This document shows, one piece after another, positions 42,155-50,816 of a DNA stretch of 64,000 bases. Origin of the DNA: Streptomyces qaidamensis (GTDB lineage Bacteria > Actinomycetota > Actinomycetes > Streptomycetales > Streptomycetaceae); assembly GCF_001611795.1 (NCBI RefSeq), contig NZ_CP015098.1, positions 4,836,001 to 4,900,000 of the forward strand, in the 5' to 3' direction. Numbering within the stretch: the first letter of the stretch is position 1; the number at the start of each line of letters is the position of its first letter. A model generated the notes under the pieces. It did no database searches. It was not told the DNA's origin and saw only the letters and a list, made by a program, of their open reading frames with translations. The translations under genes and the position numbers were made by a program.

Positions 42155-42613
42155 TCAGTCGGCGAAGTTGGCGCCGAAGTTCGGGTAGCCCGTCGTCGAG
42201 ACGCCCGAGGCGCTGGGGGAGACGGTGCGCGAACCGGTGGCGGTGATCTTCGTGCCGTCGGACGGCAGGTGGAGGACCGAGCCGTTGCCGGTGTTCTCGT
42301 ACGAGCCGGCCAGCAGGTCGGCGCGGCCGTCGCCGGTGACGTCGTCGAGCTTCACGTCGGCGCCGAGCATGTCGTCCTTCTCGTCCGAGCCGGGGACGCC
42401 CGCGGTGCTCTGCGCGAACGCCTGGGTGCCGGAGGACGTGTTGATGCCGGAGGGCGAGCCGTACAGCAGCGTGCCCGTCAGCGAGGCCGCGGCGGCGGTC
42501 GCCAGGGCGAGCCGCACGCGCGGGCGCCGGGGCCGTCCCGGGGCCATCCGTCGCCAGGGTGACGGGTGAGCGGGTGCGTGCCGGCGCCCGGAGGGGCGCT
42601 CGTGCTGCTGCAT
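42155..42613 (-). CDS. internally deleted FG-GAP protein (copy 5, first in run)
   Basis: 152 residues. A basic leader with a hydrophobic segment (RLALATAAAASLTGTLL, about 35-52) is joined directly to the end of an FG-GAP blade (LYGSPSGINTSSGTQAFAQS), then one blade (DVTGDGRADLLAGSYENTG) and the family tail (GVSTTGYPNFGANFAD). Full copies have about 300 more residues between these parts. The frame is kept across the joint. ATG 42613 has GGAGA six bases upstream. It may be exported but cannot form a propeller. It is the promoter-proximal gene of the run. Confidence 0.75.
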   Translation of the reverse strand: MQQHERPSGRRHAPAHPSPWRRMAPGRPRRPRVRLALATAAAASLTGTLLYGSPSGINTSSGTQAFAQSTAGVPGSDEKDDMLGADVKLDDVTGDGRADLLAGSYENTGNGSVLHLPSDGTKITATGSRTVSPSASGVSTTGYPNFGANFAD

Positions 42614-42708
42614 GCGGGGTCTCCTGCTGCATGCGGGGGATGCCTGGCGGACATCCACAGTCGATGGAGGGCCGGACTGTCCGTGTCCGCCGGGAGTTGT
42701 CCGGGCGT

Positions 42709-43206
42709 TCACGGCTGGCCGACGATCAAGAGACCCGCAGAGGGACGTAAGGGTTGTACGTGAGTTCGGTTGAGTTCCGGTGCTGCCCGGGGTGTGCGGC
42801 GACCGGCCGGCGGTCGTCGGCCGGTGCTGCTCGGGGTGTGCGGCGACCGGCCGGCGGTCGTCGGCCGGTACCGCACGTCGACCGCGGCGCTGCGGTCCTG
42901 CCCGGTGAGCAGCTCCAGCCGGACGGGCGCGCCGCCGGGGTCGTCGAACGGCCGGATTCCGGCGCCGGGCAACACGGGCGCGATGTGCAGGTCGATGACG
43001 TCGATCAGCCCGCGCTCCAGGAGCTGTCGGCCGATGGCCGCGGAGAAGACCTCCACGTTCTTGTCCCCGGCGGCCTCCCGCGCGATCCGGAGCGCCTCGG
43101 AGACGTCGCAGTCCGGGAAGGTCACGCCGAGGGTGGGCTGCGCGTCCTCCGGGTGGTGGGTGAGCACGGACACGGGTCCCCGCCAGGCACCGCCGTAGAT
43201 CCCGTC
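42709..43206 (-). pseudogene. N-terminally truncated dihydrofolate-reductase-like (RibD C-domain) gene
   Basis: The frame matches the C-terminal 115 residues of Streptomyces dihydrofolate reductase family proteins: DGIYGGAWRGPVSVLTHHPE, KNVEVFSAAIGRQLLERGLI, DVIDLHIAPVLPG and the end VDVRYRP. The N-terminal NADPH-binding half is absent; just upstream another frame ends in QIAELQYEFAPE, apparently the C-terminus of a different protein. After VDVRYRP the frame continues through a 44-base tandem duplication instead of stopping. I regard it as a relic. Confidence 0.65.
42779..42866. repeat. 44-bp tandem duplication
   Basis: Two 44-base copies (42779-42822, 42823-42866) beginning GGTGCTGC and sharing GGGGTGTGCGGCGACCGGCC differ at one base. 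The unit is not a multiple of three. It lies at the 3' edge of the reductase relic and alters how its frame ends. Confidence 0.9.
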
Positions 43207-43326
43207 ACTCCGGTGCGAACTCGTACTGCAACTCTGCGATCTGCCCCTCCCCTTCGCCCTCGGCATCCTGCTGCAGCCCCGCTGCGGATGCTCGTGTCAC
43301 CCGTACAACAGCAGGGGTGGAACGCC

Positions 43327-43362
43327 GACGCCCCCCGCCCGATGACTCGGACAGGGGGCGTC
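43327..43362 (-). terminator. terminator after the Fe-S oxidoreductase gene
   Basis: Perfect 9-base stem GACGCCCCC/GGGGGCGTC with an 18-base loop, 31 bases beyond the minus-strand stop. Confidence 0.65.
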
Positions 43363-43392
43363 GCAACAATCGGACGGACCGCGGGGAACCGC

Positions 43393-45708
43393 CTACTTCA
43401 CCGGCTCCGGCTCCGGCGCGTTCTCCGAGTCCGACGTGCCCGCCGGCGGCTCACCGTCGTCGTCGGTCTCGGCCTCCGCCGGGACCGGCGTCTTCACCGA
43501 GTCCAGCAGCAGCTGGGCGACGTCCACCACCTGGATGGACTCCTTCGCCTTGCCGTCGTTCTTCTTGCCGTTGACCGAGTCCGTGAGCATGACCAGGCAG
43601 AACGGGCAGGCCGTCGAGACGATGTCGGGGTTGACGGACAGGGCCTCGTCGACGCGCTCGTTGTTGATGCGCTTGCCGATCCGCTCCTCCATCCACATCC
43701 GCGCACCACCGGCGCCGCAGCAGAAGCCGCGCTCCTTGTGGCGGTGCATCTCCTCGTTGCGGATGCCGGGGACGCTCGCGATGATCTCGCGCGGCGGCGT
43801 GTAGATCTTGTTGTGGCGGCCCAGGTAGCACGGGTCGTGGTACGTGATGATGCCCTCGACCGGCGTGACCGGGATGAGCTTGCCCTCGTCCACCAGGTGC
43901 TGCAGCAGCTGCGTGTGGTGGATGACCTCGTAGTCGCCGCCGAGCTGCGGGTACTCGTTGCCGAGCGTGTTGAGGCAGTGCGGGCAGGTCGCGACGATCT
44001 TCTTCGAGGACTTGGGCTTCGCCGACTCGGGCGTCACCTTGCCCTCGTCGTCCGTCTCCTCGCCGAACGCCATGTTCAGCGCCATGACGTTCTCCATGCC
44101 GAGTTCCTGGAACAGGGGCTCGTTGCCGAGACGCCGGGCGGAGTCACCGGTGCACTTCTCGTCGCCGCCCATGATCGCGAACTTGACGCCCGCGATGTGC
44201 AGCAGCTCGGCGAAGGCCTTCGTGGTCTTCTTGGCGCGGTCCTCCAGGGCGCCGGCGCAGCCGACCCAGTACAGGTACTCGACCTCGGACAGGTCCTCGA
44301 TGTCCTTGCCGACGACCGGGACCTCGAAGTCGACCTCCTTGAGCCACTCCAGGCGCTGCTTCTTCGCCAGGCCCCAGGGGTTGCCCTTCTTCTCCAGGTT
44401 CTTGAGCATCGTGCCCGCCTCGGACGGGAACGCGGACTCGATCATCACCTGGTAGCGGCGCATGTCGACGATGTGGTCGACGTGCTCGATGTCCACCGGG
44501 CACTGCTCGACGCAGGCGCCGCACGTGGTGCAGGACCACAGGACGTCCGGGTCGATGACGCCGTTCTCCTCCAGCGTGCCGACCAGCGGGCGCTCGGCCT
44601 CCGCCAGGGCGGCGGCGGGCACGTCCTTCAGCTGCTCCTCGGACGCCTTCTCCTCGCCCTCCATCGTCTTGCCGCCGCCGGCCAGCAGGTACGGCGCCTT
44701 GGCGTGCGCGTGGTCCCGCAGGGACATGATCAGCAGCTTGGGGGAGAGGGGCTTGCCCGTGTTCCAGGCGGGGCACTGCGACTGGCAGCGGCCGCACTCG
44801 GTGCAGGTGGAGAAGTCCAGCAGGCCCTTCCAGGAGTACTGCTCGACCTGGGAGACGCCGAAGACGTCGTCGTCGCCCGGGTCGGTGAAGTCGATCGGCT
44901 TGCCGCCCGACGTCATCGGCTGGAGCGCGCCGAGGGCCGTGCCGCCGCTCGCCTCGCGCTTGAACCAGATGTTCGGGAACGCCAGGAAGCGGTGCCAGGC
45001 GACACCCATGTTGGTGTTGAGCGACACCACGATCATCCAGATGAACGAGGTGCCGATCTTGATCATCGCGACGAAGTAGACGAGGTTCTGCAGCGCCGTG
45101 ACGCTCAGGCCCTTGAACGCGAGCACCAGCGGGTACGACGCGAAGTACGACGCCTCGTAGTGGTCGACGTGGTGGAGCGCGCCCTCCAGGCCCCGCAGCA
45201 CGTAGATCGCCAGGCCGATGGTGAGGATGACGTACTCGACGAAGTACGCCTGGCCCGCCTTGGAGCCGGCGAAGCGGGACTTGCGGCCCGGGCGGCTCGG
45301 CAGGTTCAGCAGGCGGATCACGATGAGCACCGCGATGCCCAGGATCGTCATCACGCCGATGAACTCGATGTACAGCTCGAACGGCAGGAACGTACCGATG
45401 ACCGGCAGCACCCAGTCGGCCTGGAACAGCTGCCCGAAGGCCTGGGCGAGGGTCGGCGGGAGCGTCAGGAAGCCGACGGCGACGAACCAGTGGGCGACAC
45501 CGACGATGCCCCACCGGTTCATGCGCGTGTGGCCGAGGAACTCCTTCACCAGGGTCACGCTGCGCTGGTAGGGGTTGTCGGTCCGGGTACCGGCGGGGAC
45601 CGGCTGGCCCAGCTTGAAGTACCGGACGAACTGGCCGATCGCGCGTGCGAGCAGCGCGACGCCGACCACGGTCAGAACCAGCGACACGATGATCGCGGCG
45701 AGTTGCAT
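43393..45708 (-). CDS. membrane Fe-S oxidoreductase, EtfD/HdrD-like
   Basis: 771 residues. Five to six membrane helices (about 1-235) are followed by two 4Fe-4S clusters, Cys302/305/308/312 in CTECGRCQSQCP and Cys393/396/399/403 in CTTCGACVEQCP. Two CCG (cysteine-rich) domains then follow, with VGCAGALEDR, CPHCLNTLGNEYPQLGG, HDPCYLGRHNK and FCCGAGGARMW. The layout is that of heterodisulfide-reductase D-type proteins and of mycobacterial Rv0338c/EtfD. The latter passes electrons from electron-transfer flavoprotein to menaquinone during fatty-acid oxidation. The acidic tail (about 735-771) is extra. ATG 45708. Monocistronic with a terminator. Confidence 0.9.
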   Translation of the reverse strand: MQLAAIIVSLVLTVVGVALLARAIGQFVRYFKLGQPVPAGTRTDNPYQRSVTLVKEFLGHTRMNRWGIVGVAHWFVAVGFLTLPPTLAQAFGQLFQADWVLPVIGTFLPFELYIEFIGVMTILGIAVLIVIRLLNLPSRPGRKSRFAGSKAGQAYFVEYVILTIGLAIYVLRGLEGALHHVDHYEASYFASYPLVLAFKGLSVTALQNLVYFVAMIKIGTSFIWMIVVSLNTNMGVAWHRFLAFPNIWFKREASGGTALGALQPMTSGGKPIDFTDPGDDDVFGVSQVEQYSWKGLLDFSTCTECGRCQSQCPAWNTGKPLSPKLLIMSLRDHAHAKAPYLLAGGGKTMEGEEKASEEQLKDVPAAALAEAERPLVGTLEENGVIDPDVLWSCTTCGACVEQCPVDIEHVDHIVDMRRYQVMIESAFPSEAGTMLKNLEKKGNPWGLAKKQRLEWLKEVDFEVPVVGKDIEDLSEVEYLYWVGCAGALEDRAKKTTKAFAELLHIAGVKFAIMGGDEKCTGDSARRLGNEPLFQELGMENVMALNMAFGEETDDEGKVTPESAKPKSSKKIVATCPHCLNTLGNEYPQLGGDYEVIHHTQLLQHLVDEGKLIPVTPVEGIITYHDPCYLGRHNKIYTPPREIIASVPGIRNEEMHRHKERGFCCGAGGARMWMEERIGKRINNERVDEALSVNPDIVSTACPFCLVMLTDSVNGKKNDGKAKESIQVVDVAQLLLDSVKTPVPAEAETDDDGEPPAGTSDSENAPEPEPVK

Positions 45709-45971
45709 GGGGGCTCCTCGGGCCTGCGAGGGGTTTCGTCGGGTGACCTGTCGTTCTTCAGGGTTCCCCGAAATTACTAAGCGGTAACTTATGCAGTCCG
45801 TCTGAGACTACCCTCATCCTCCGCCGCACTGTAGCCGGGTGGGCAGTGATCTGAATCGCTGAGGGTTGCCTCAGAAACCGACCGGATCCGGTCACCGTCC
45901 CGTCGCGATCCCGACGCCATCTCCTCGTGTTATTCATACCGAATTGTCATAATCCCGCCTACCTTATATCC

Positions 45972-46991
45972 GTGCTCTACGGGATCACCGCCGCCGCCAC
46001 CGCCCTCCTCCTCACCGCCCTGCTCTCGGCCGCCCTGCGGGCCCCCGCCCTGCGGCTGCGGCTGGTCGAGCGGCGGCGGCAGCGGGACGTGCCGCTGTCC
46101 GGGGGTATCGCGGTCGCGCTCGTCACGGGGCTGGTCGTGGGGGCCGGGGAGTGGCTGGGGGTCGCGCCGCCCGCCGACGGGACGCCGGGGGTGCTCGTCG
46201 CCGCGGGCGCCGTCGCCCTGCTCGGGCTCGTCGACGACGTGTGGCGGCTGCGGCGTCGGGTGCTGGCCGCCGGTACCGGCGTGGCCGCCGCGTGCGTCGT
46301 GCCGTACGGGGAGACGGGGGTCGGGACCGGGCTGCTGGCCGTCGGGTGGGTCGTGGCGGTGGTGTTCGGGCTGCGGGGGCTCGACCACGCCGACGGGCTG
46401 GCGGGTACGGCCGGGGTCGTCGCCGCCTTCGGGGTGGCGGCCTGCGCGGCCGTCGAGGTGATGGACGGGGTCGCGGGGCTGATGAGCGTCCTGGCCGCCG
46501 CCCTGACCGGGTTCCTGCTGCACAACTGGCACCCCGCGCGCGTGGCGCTGGGCAGTTGCGGGTCCATGTCCGCCGGGTTCGTGATCGCCGTGGGAGCCGT
46601 GTACGCCCGGGCCGGGTTCGGGGTCGGGGAGAGTGCGGGGGTGCTGTTCGCGCTGACCGCCCTGGTGGGTGCCGATGCCGTGCTCGTGCTGGGCACGCGG
46701 CGGCTGGGCGGGCGGGGGGTGCTCCGCAGCGGGCCCGATCATCTCGCGCACCGGCTGCGGCGGCTCGGGCTGACCGCGCCGGGGGCGACTCTGCTGCTGG
46801 GAACCGGGGCGTTGTCCGGGATGCTCGTCGGGGTACTCGCGCATGCCGGCCGGATCGGGGCCGGTGCCCTGTGGTGGGTGGCGGGAGGAGCGCTCGTGGT
46901 GGTGTTCGCCCTCTCGCGTGTCCCTGTGTACGGACCTCGACGCAGCGTATCGCCGCAGGTCAACGGCCCATTGCGTGTAAGGAACGGATAA
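45972..46991 (+). CDS. WecA/MraY-like polyprenyl-phosphate sugar-1-phosphate transferase
   Basis: 339 residues with about ten hydrophobic helices. Family motifs are a D-D pair in LLGLVDDVWRLRRR and the DGLAG loop in RGLDHADGLAGTAG, plus LHNWHPARV. Intact members transfer a sugar-1-phosphate from UDP-sugar to undecaprenyl- or decaprenyl-phosphate, starting wall polymer synthesis. The usual N-x-x-N-x-x-D-G loop is shortened (GLDHADGLAG), so activity is less certain. GTG 45972 follows an AT-rich stretch with CATAAT at 45948, and there is no clear ribosome-binding site, so the mRNA may be nearly leaderless. Confidence 0.8.
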   Translation: MLYGITAAATALLLTALLSAALRAPALRLRLVERRRQRDVPLSGGIAVALVTGLVVGAGEWLGVAPPADGTPGVLVAAGAVALLGLVDDVWRLRRRVLAAGTGVAAACVVPYGETGVGTGLLAVGWVVAVVFGLRGLDHADGLAGTAGVVAAFGVAACAAVEVMDGVAGLMSVLAAALTGFLLHNWHPARVALGSCGSMSAGFVIAVGAVYARAGFGVGESAGVLFALTALVGADAVLVLGTRRLGGRGVLRSGPDHLAHRLRRLGLTAPGATLLLGTGALSGMLVGVLAHAGRIGAGALWWVAGGALVVVFALSRVPVYGPRRSVSPQVNGPLRVRNG

Positions 46992-46993
46992 GA

Positions 46994-47014
46994 GTTGAGC
47001 CTGCTCGACTCAGC
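46994..47014. promoter_or_regulatory. degenerate second HAIR element
   Basis: GTTGAGC-N7-ACTCAGC has the same spacing as HspR-associated inverted repeats but two mismatches per arm at the ends. It is 52 bases upstream of the perfect element and may be an auxiliary HspR site. Confidence 0.45.
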
Positions 47015-47018
47015 TCTG

Positions 47019-47066
47019 TTGACCGGTTGGTGGCCGTCGTGCACACTTGAGTCCGTTCCACTCAAG
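47019..47066 (+). promoter_or_regulatory. dnaK promoter with perfect HAIR (HspR) operator
   Basis: TTGACC (47019-47024), 17 bases, then CACACT (47042-47047) form a sigma-70-type promoter. Overlapping the -10 is CTTGAGT-CCGTTCC-ACTCAAG (47046-47066), an exact match to the HspR-associated inverted repeat known from Streptomyces and mycobacteria. Binding of HspR here blocks the promoter in unstressed cells. The distance to ATG 47086 is 19 bases. Confidence 0.92.
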
Positions 47067-47085
47067 TCAGCTGGAGGAATCAACC

Positions 47086-48942
47086 ATGGCACGTGCGGTC
47101 GGCATCGACCTGGGCACGACTAACTCCGTCGTCAGCGTTCTGGAGGGCGGCGAGCCCACCGTCATCACCAACGCCGAGGGCGCCAGGACCACGCCGTCCG
47201 TCGTCGCCTTCGCCAAGAACGGTGAGGTGCTCGTCGGAGAGGTGGCCAAGCGTCAGGCGGTCACCAACGTGGACCGGACCATCCGCTCCGTGAAGCGTCA
47301 CATGGGCACCGACTGGAAGATCGAGCTCGACGGGAAGCCCTTCAACCCGCAGCAGATCAGCGCCTTCGTGCTCCAGAAGCTCAAGCGGGACGCCGAGTCC
47401 TACCTGGGCGAGAAGGTGACCGACGCGGTCATCACCGTCCCGGCGTACTTCAACGACTCCGAGCGCCAGGCCACGAAGGAGGCCGGTGAGATCGCCGGCC
47501 TGAACGTGCTGCGCATCGTCAACGAGCCCACCGCGGCCGCGCTGGCGTACGGCCTCGACAAGGACGACCAGACCATCCTGGTCTTCGACCTCGGTGGCGG
47601 CACGTTCGACGTCTCGCTGCTGGAGATCGGCGACGGCGTCGTCGAGGTGAAGGCCACCAACGGTGACAACCACCTCGGTGGTGACGACTGGGACCAGCGC
47701 GTCGTCGACTACCTCGTCCAGCAGTTCCAGTCCGGCCACGGCGTGGACCTGGGCAAGGACAAGATGGCCCTGCAGCGTCTGCGCGAGGCCGCCGAGAAGG
47801 CGAAGATCGAGCTGTCCTCGTCCACCGAGACCTCGATCAACCTGCCCTACATCACCGCCTCCGCCGAGGGCCCCCTGCACCTCGACGAGAAGCTCACCCG
47901 CGCCCAGTTCCAGCAGCTGACCGCGGACCTCCTGGAGCGCTGCAAGACGCCGTTCCACAACGTCATCAAGGACGCCGGCATCTCCATCAGCGAGATCGAC
48001 CACGTCGTCCTCGTCGGCGGCTCGACCCGTATGCCCGCCGTCGCCGAGCTCGTCAAGGAGCTGACCGGCGGCAAGGACGCCAACAAGGGCGTCAACCCGG
48101 ACGAGGTCGTCGCCATCGGCGCCGCCCTGCAGGCCGGTGTCCTCAAGGGCGAGGTCAAGGACGTCCTGCTCCTCGACGTCACCCCGCTGTCCCTCGGCAT
48201 CGAGACCAAGGGCGGCATCATGACCAAGCTCATCGAGCGGAACACGACGATCCCGACCAAGCGGTCCGAGATCTTCACCACCGCCGAGGACAACCAGCCC
48301 TCCGTGCAGATCCAGGTCTACCAGGGCGAGCGCGAGATCGCGGCGTACAACAAGAAGCTCGGGATGTTCGAGCTGACCGGTCTGCCCCCGGCGCCGCGCG
48401 GCGTCCCGCAGATCGAGGTCTCCTTCGACATCGACGCCAACGGCATCATGCACGTGACCGCCAAGGACCTGGGCACGGGCAAGGAGCAGAAGATGACCGT
48501 CACCGGCGGCTCCTCGCTGCCGAAGGACGAGGTCGACCGCATGCGCCAGGAGGCCGAGCAGTACGCGGAGGAGGACCACAAGCGCCGCGAGGCCGCCGAG
48601 TCCCGCAACCAGGGCGAGCAGCTCGTCTACCAGACCGAGAAGTTCCTCAAGGACAACGAGGACAAGGTCCCGGGCGACATCAAGACCGAGGTCGAGGAGG
48701 CCGTCGCCGAGCTGAAGGAGAAGCTCAAGGGCGAGGACTCCGCCGAGATCCGCACCGCCACGGAGAAGGTCGCGGCCGTCTCGCAGAAGCTCGGCCAGGC
48801 CATGTACGCGGACGCCAACGCGGCCCAGGCCGCCGGTGGCCCCGCGGGTGACGCCGGTGCCGCCGGTGGTGCCAAGGCCGCTGACGACGACGTCGTCGAC
48901 GCCGAGATCGTCGACGAGGACCGGAAGGATGGTGCCGCGTGA
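47086..48942 (+). CDS. dnaK: chaperone DnaK (Hsp70)
   Basis: 618 residues. The ATPase domain (about 1-365) has GIDLGTTNSVVSVLEGGEP, VFDLGGGTFDVSLLEIGDG and VVLVGGSTRMPAV. The substrate-binding beta domain (about 375-500) has LLLDVTPLSLGIETKGG. The helical lid is followed by a disordered Gly/Ala tail ending DDDVVDAEIVDEDRKDGAA. It folds and refolds client proteins with DnaJ and GrpE, and in Streptomyces it also serves as co-repressor with HspR. ATG 47086 has GGAGGAAT upstream. First gene of the operon; its stop overlaps grpE. Confidence 0.98.
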   Translation: MARAVGIDLGTTNSVVSVLEGGEPTVITNAEGARTTPSVVAFAKNGEVLVGEVAKRQAVTNVDRTIRSVKRHMGTDWKIELDGKPFNPQQISAFVLQKLKRDAESYLGEKVTDAVITVPAYFNDSERQATKEAGEIAGLNVLRIVNEPTAAALAYGLDKDDQTILVFDLGGGTFDVSLLEIGDGVVEVKATNGDNHLGGDDWDQRVVDYLVQQFQSGHGVDLGKDKMALQRLREAAEKAKIELSSSTETSINLPYITASAEGPLHLDEKLTRAQFQQLTADLLERCKTPFHNVIKDAGISISEIDHVVLVGGSTRMPAVAELVKELTGGKDANKGVNPDEVVAIGAALQAGVLKGEVKDVLLLDVTPLSLGIETKGGIMTKLIERNTTIPTKRSEIFTTAEDNQPSVQIQVYQGEREIAAYNKKLGMFELTGLPPAPRGVPQIEVSFDIDANGIMHVTAKDLGTGKEQKMTVTGGSSLPKDEVDRMRQEAEQYAEEDHKRREAAESRNQGEQLVYQTEKFLKDNEDKVPGDIKTEVEEAVAELKEKLKGEDSAEIRTATEKVAAVSQKLGQAMYADANAAQAAGGPAGDAGAAGGAKAADDDVVDAEIVDEDRKDGAA

Positions 48943-49595
48943 CGGAGGAGACCCCGGGCTTCGACGAGCAGCAGCCCGACGTCCCTTCCGGCGCCACCTC
49001 CGAAGACGCCGAGCCGAAGGCCGCCTCCCCCTCCGCGGAGGAGGGGGCGGCCCCGGCCGGGGACACGGGCCAGGACGCGGCCCTGGTGGCCCAGCTGGAC
49101 CAGGCCCGCACGGCGCTCAGCGAGCGCACGGCGGACCTCCAGCGCCTCCAGGCCGAGTTCCAGAACTACCGCCGCCGGGTCGAGCGCGACCGGATCGCGG
49201 TCAAGGAGATCGCCATCGCGAACCTCCTGACCGAGCTCCTGCCCGTACTCGACGACATCGGCCGCGCGCGTGAACACGGCGAACTCGTCGGCGGCTTCAA
49301 GTCCGTCGCCGAGTCGCTGGAGAGCACCGCGGCGAAGATGGGACTGCAGCAGTTCGGCAAGGAGGGCGAGCCCTTCGACCCGACGATCCACGAAGCCCTG
49401 ATGCACAGCTACGCACCGGACGTCACCGAGACGACGTGCGTCGCGATCCTGCAGCCCGGGTACCGGATCGGCGAGCGCACCATCCGCCCCGCGCGGGTGG
49501 CCGTGGCCGAACCCCAGCCGGGGGCGCAGACGGTCAAGGCGGACGAGTCCGCCGACGCCGACGACAAGGAGAGCGGTGGCCCGGACGAGGGCTGA
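48939..49595 (+). CDS. grpE: nucleotide exchange factor GrpE
   Basis: 218 residues. A long acidic disordered N-terminus (1-50) precedes the coiled-coil dimer helix (LVAQLDQARTALSERTADLQ, RLQAEFQNYRRRVERDR) and the C-terminal beta-wing with HEALMHSYAPDVTETTCVAI and LQPGYRIGERTIRPARV. It releases ADP from DnaK. GTG 48939 overlaps the dnaK stop (GTGA), so the two are translationally coupled. Confidence 0.97.
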   Translation: MTEETPGFDEQQPDVPSGATSEDAEPKAASPSAEEGAAPAGDTGQDAALVAQLDQARTALSERTADLQRLQAEFQNYRRRVERDRIAVKEIAIANLLTELLPVLDDIGRAREHGELVGGFKSVAESLESTAAKMGLQQFGKEGEPFDPTIHEALMHSYAPDVTETTCVAILQPGYRIGERTIRPARVAVAEPQPGAQTVKADESADADDKESGGPDEG

Positions 49596-49628
49596 CGTCA
49601 CAGACGAAGGGAAGGAGGGGCGTCGAGG

Positions 49629-50816
49629 ATGAGCACCAAGGACTTCATCGAGAAGGACTACTACAAGGTCCTCGGCGTCCCCAAGGACGCCACCGAGGCC
49701 GAGATCAAGAAGGCCTACCGGAAGCTCGCCCGCGAGTTCCACCCGGACGCCAACAAGGGCAACGTCAGGGCGGAGGAGCGCTTCAAGGAGATCTCCGAGG
49801 CCAACGACATCCTCGGCGACCCCAAGAAGCGCAAGGAGTACGACGACGCGCGCGCCCTCTTCGGCAACGGCGGCTTCCGCCCGGGGCCGGGCGGCGCGGG
49901 CGGCTCCTTCAACTTCGACCTGGGCGACCTCTTCGGAGGCGGTGCCCAGGGCGGCGGCCAGGGAGCGGGCGGCTTCGGCGGCGGACTCGGTGACGTTTTC
50001 GGGGGCCTGTTCAACCGCGGTGGCGCGGGCGGCCCGGGGACGCGTACGCACCCCCGGCGCGGCCAGGACATCGAGTCCGAGGTCACGCTCAGCTTCACCG
50101 AGGCGATCGAGGGCGCGACGGTCCCGCTGCGGATGTCGTCGCAGTCCCCTTGCAAGGCCTGCTCGGGCACCGGCGACAAGAACGGCACACCCCGCGTGTG
50201 CCCGACCTGCGTCGGCACCGGGCAGGTCGCCCGGGGCAGCGGCGGCGGCTTCTCCCTCACCGACCCCTGCCCGGACTGCAAGGGCCGCGGACTGATCGCG
50301 GAGAACGCCTGCGAGGTCTGCAAGGGCAGCGGCCGGGCCAAGTCCTCCCGGACCATGCAGGTGCGCATCCCCGCGGGCGTCAGCGACGGCCAGCGGATCC
50401 GGCTGCGCGGCAAGGGCGCGCCGGGCGAGCGCGGCGGCCCGGCGGGCGATCTGTATGTCGTCGTGCACGTCGACACCCACCCGGTGTTCGGCCGCAAGGA
50501 CGACAACCTCACCGTCACCGTCCCGGTCACGTTCACCGAGGCGGCCCTCGGCGGCGAGGTGCGGGTGCCGACGCTCGGCGGCCCGCCCGTCACGCTGAAG
50601 CTGCCCCCCGGCACGCCCAACGGCCGCACCATGCGCGCCCGGGGCAAGGGCGCGGTCCGCAAGGACGGCACCCGCGGCGACCTTCTGGTCACCGTGGAGG
50701 TGAGTGTTCCGAAGGACCTGACGGGGAAGGCTCGTGACGCACTCGAGGCGTATCGCGAGGCGACCGCGGATGAGGACCCGCGGGCGGATCTGTTCCAGGC
50801 CGCGAAGGGAGCATGA
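49629..50816 (+). CDS. dnaJ: co-chaperone DnaJ (Hsp40)
   Basis: 395 residues with the full type I layout. The J domain (1-75) carries HPD at 38-40. A Gly/Phe-rich region spans about 80-140. The zinc domain with four C-x2-C-x-G-x-G motifs spans about 170-245 (CKACSGTG, CPTCVGTG, CPDCKGRG, CEVCKGSG), and a C-terminal substrate-binding domain follows. It stimulates the DnaK ATPase. ATG 49629 follows an AGGAGGGG site 33 bases after the grpE stop. Its own stop overlaps hspR. Confidence 0.97.
   Translation: MSTKDFIEKDYYKVLGVPKDATEAEIKKAYRKLAREFHPDANKGNVRAEERFKEISEANDILGDPKKRKEYDDARALFGNGGFRPGPGGAGGSFNFDLGDLFGGGAQGGGQGAGGFGGGLGDVFGGLFNRGGAGGPGTRTHPRRGQDIESEVTLSFTEAIEGATVPLRMSSQSPCKACSGTGDKNGTPRVCPTCVGTGQVARGSGGGFSLTDPCPDCKGRGLIAENACEVCKGSGRAKSSRTMQVRIPAGVSDGQRIRLRGKGAPGERGGPAGDLYVVVHVDTHPVFGRKDDNLTVTVPVTFTEAALGGEVRVPTLGGPPVTLKLPPGTPNGRTMRARGKGAVRKDGTRGDLLVTVEVSVPKDLTGKARDALEAYREATADEDPRADLFQAAKGA

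Noticed and set aside
42754..45780. 1008-codon plus-strand frame opposite the Fe-S oxidoreductase
   Set aside because: Antisense shadow of the oxidoreductase gene with Arg/Val/Asp-rich composition and no motif.
45927..45971. Earlier GTG start with a TTA second codon for the WecA/MraY-like gene
   Set aside because: The AT-rich CATAAT promoter-like element lies inside that extension, and the extra residues do not fit the family; GTG 45972 is preferred.
47080..48579. 499-codon minus-strand frame opposite dnaK
   Set aside because: Classical antisense frame of dnaK in GC-rich genomes; not a gene.
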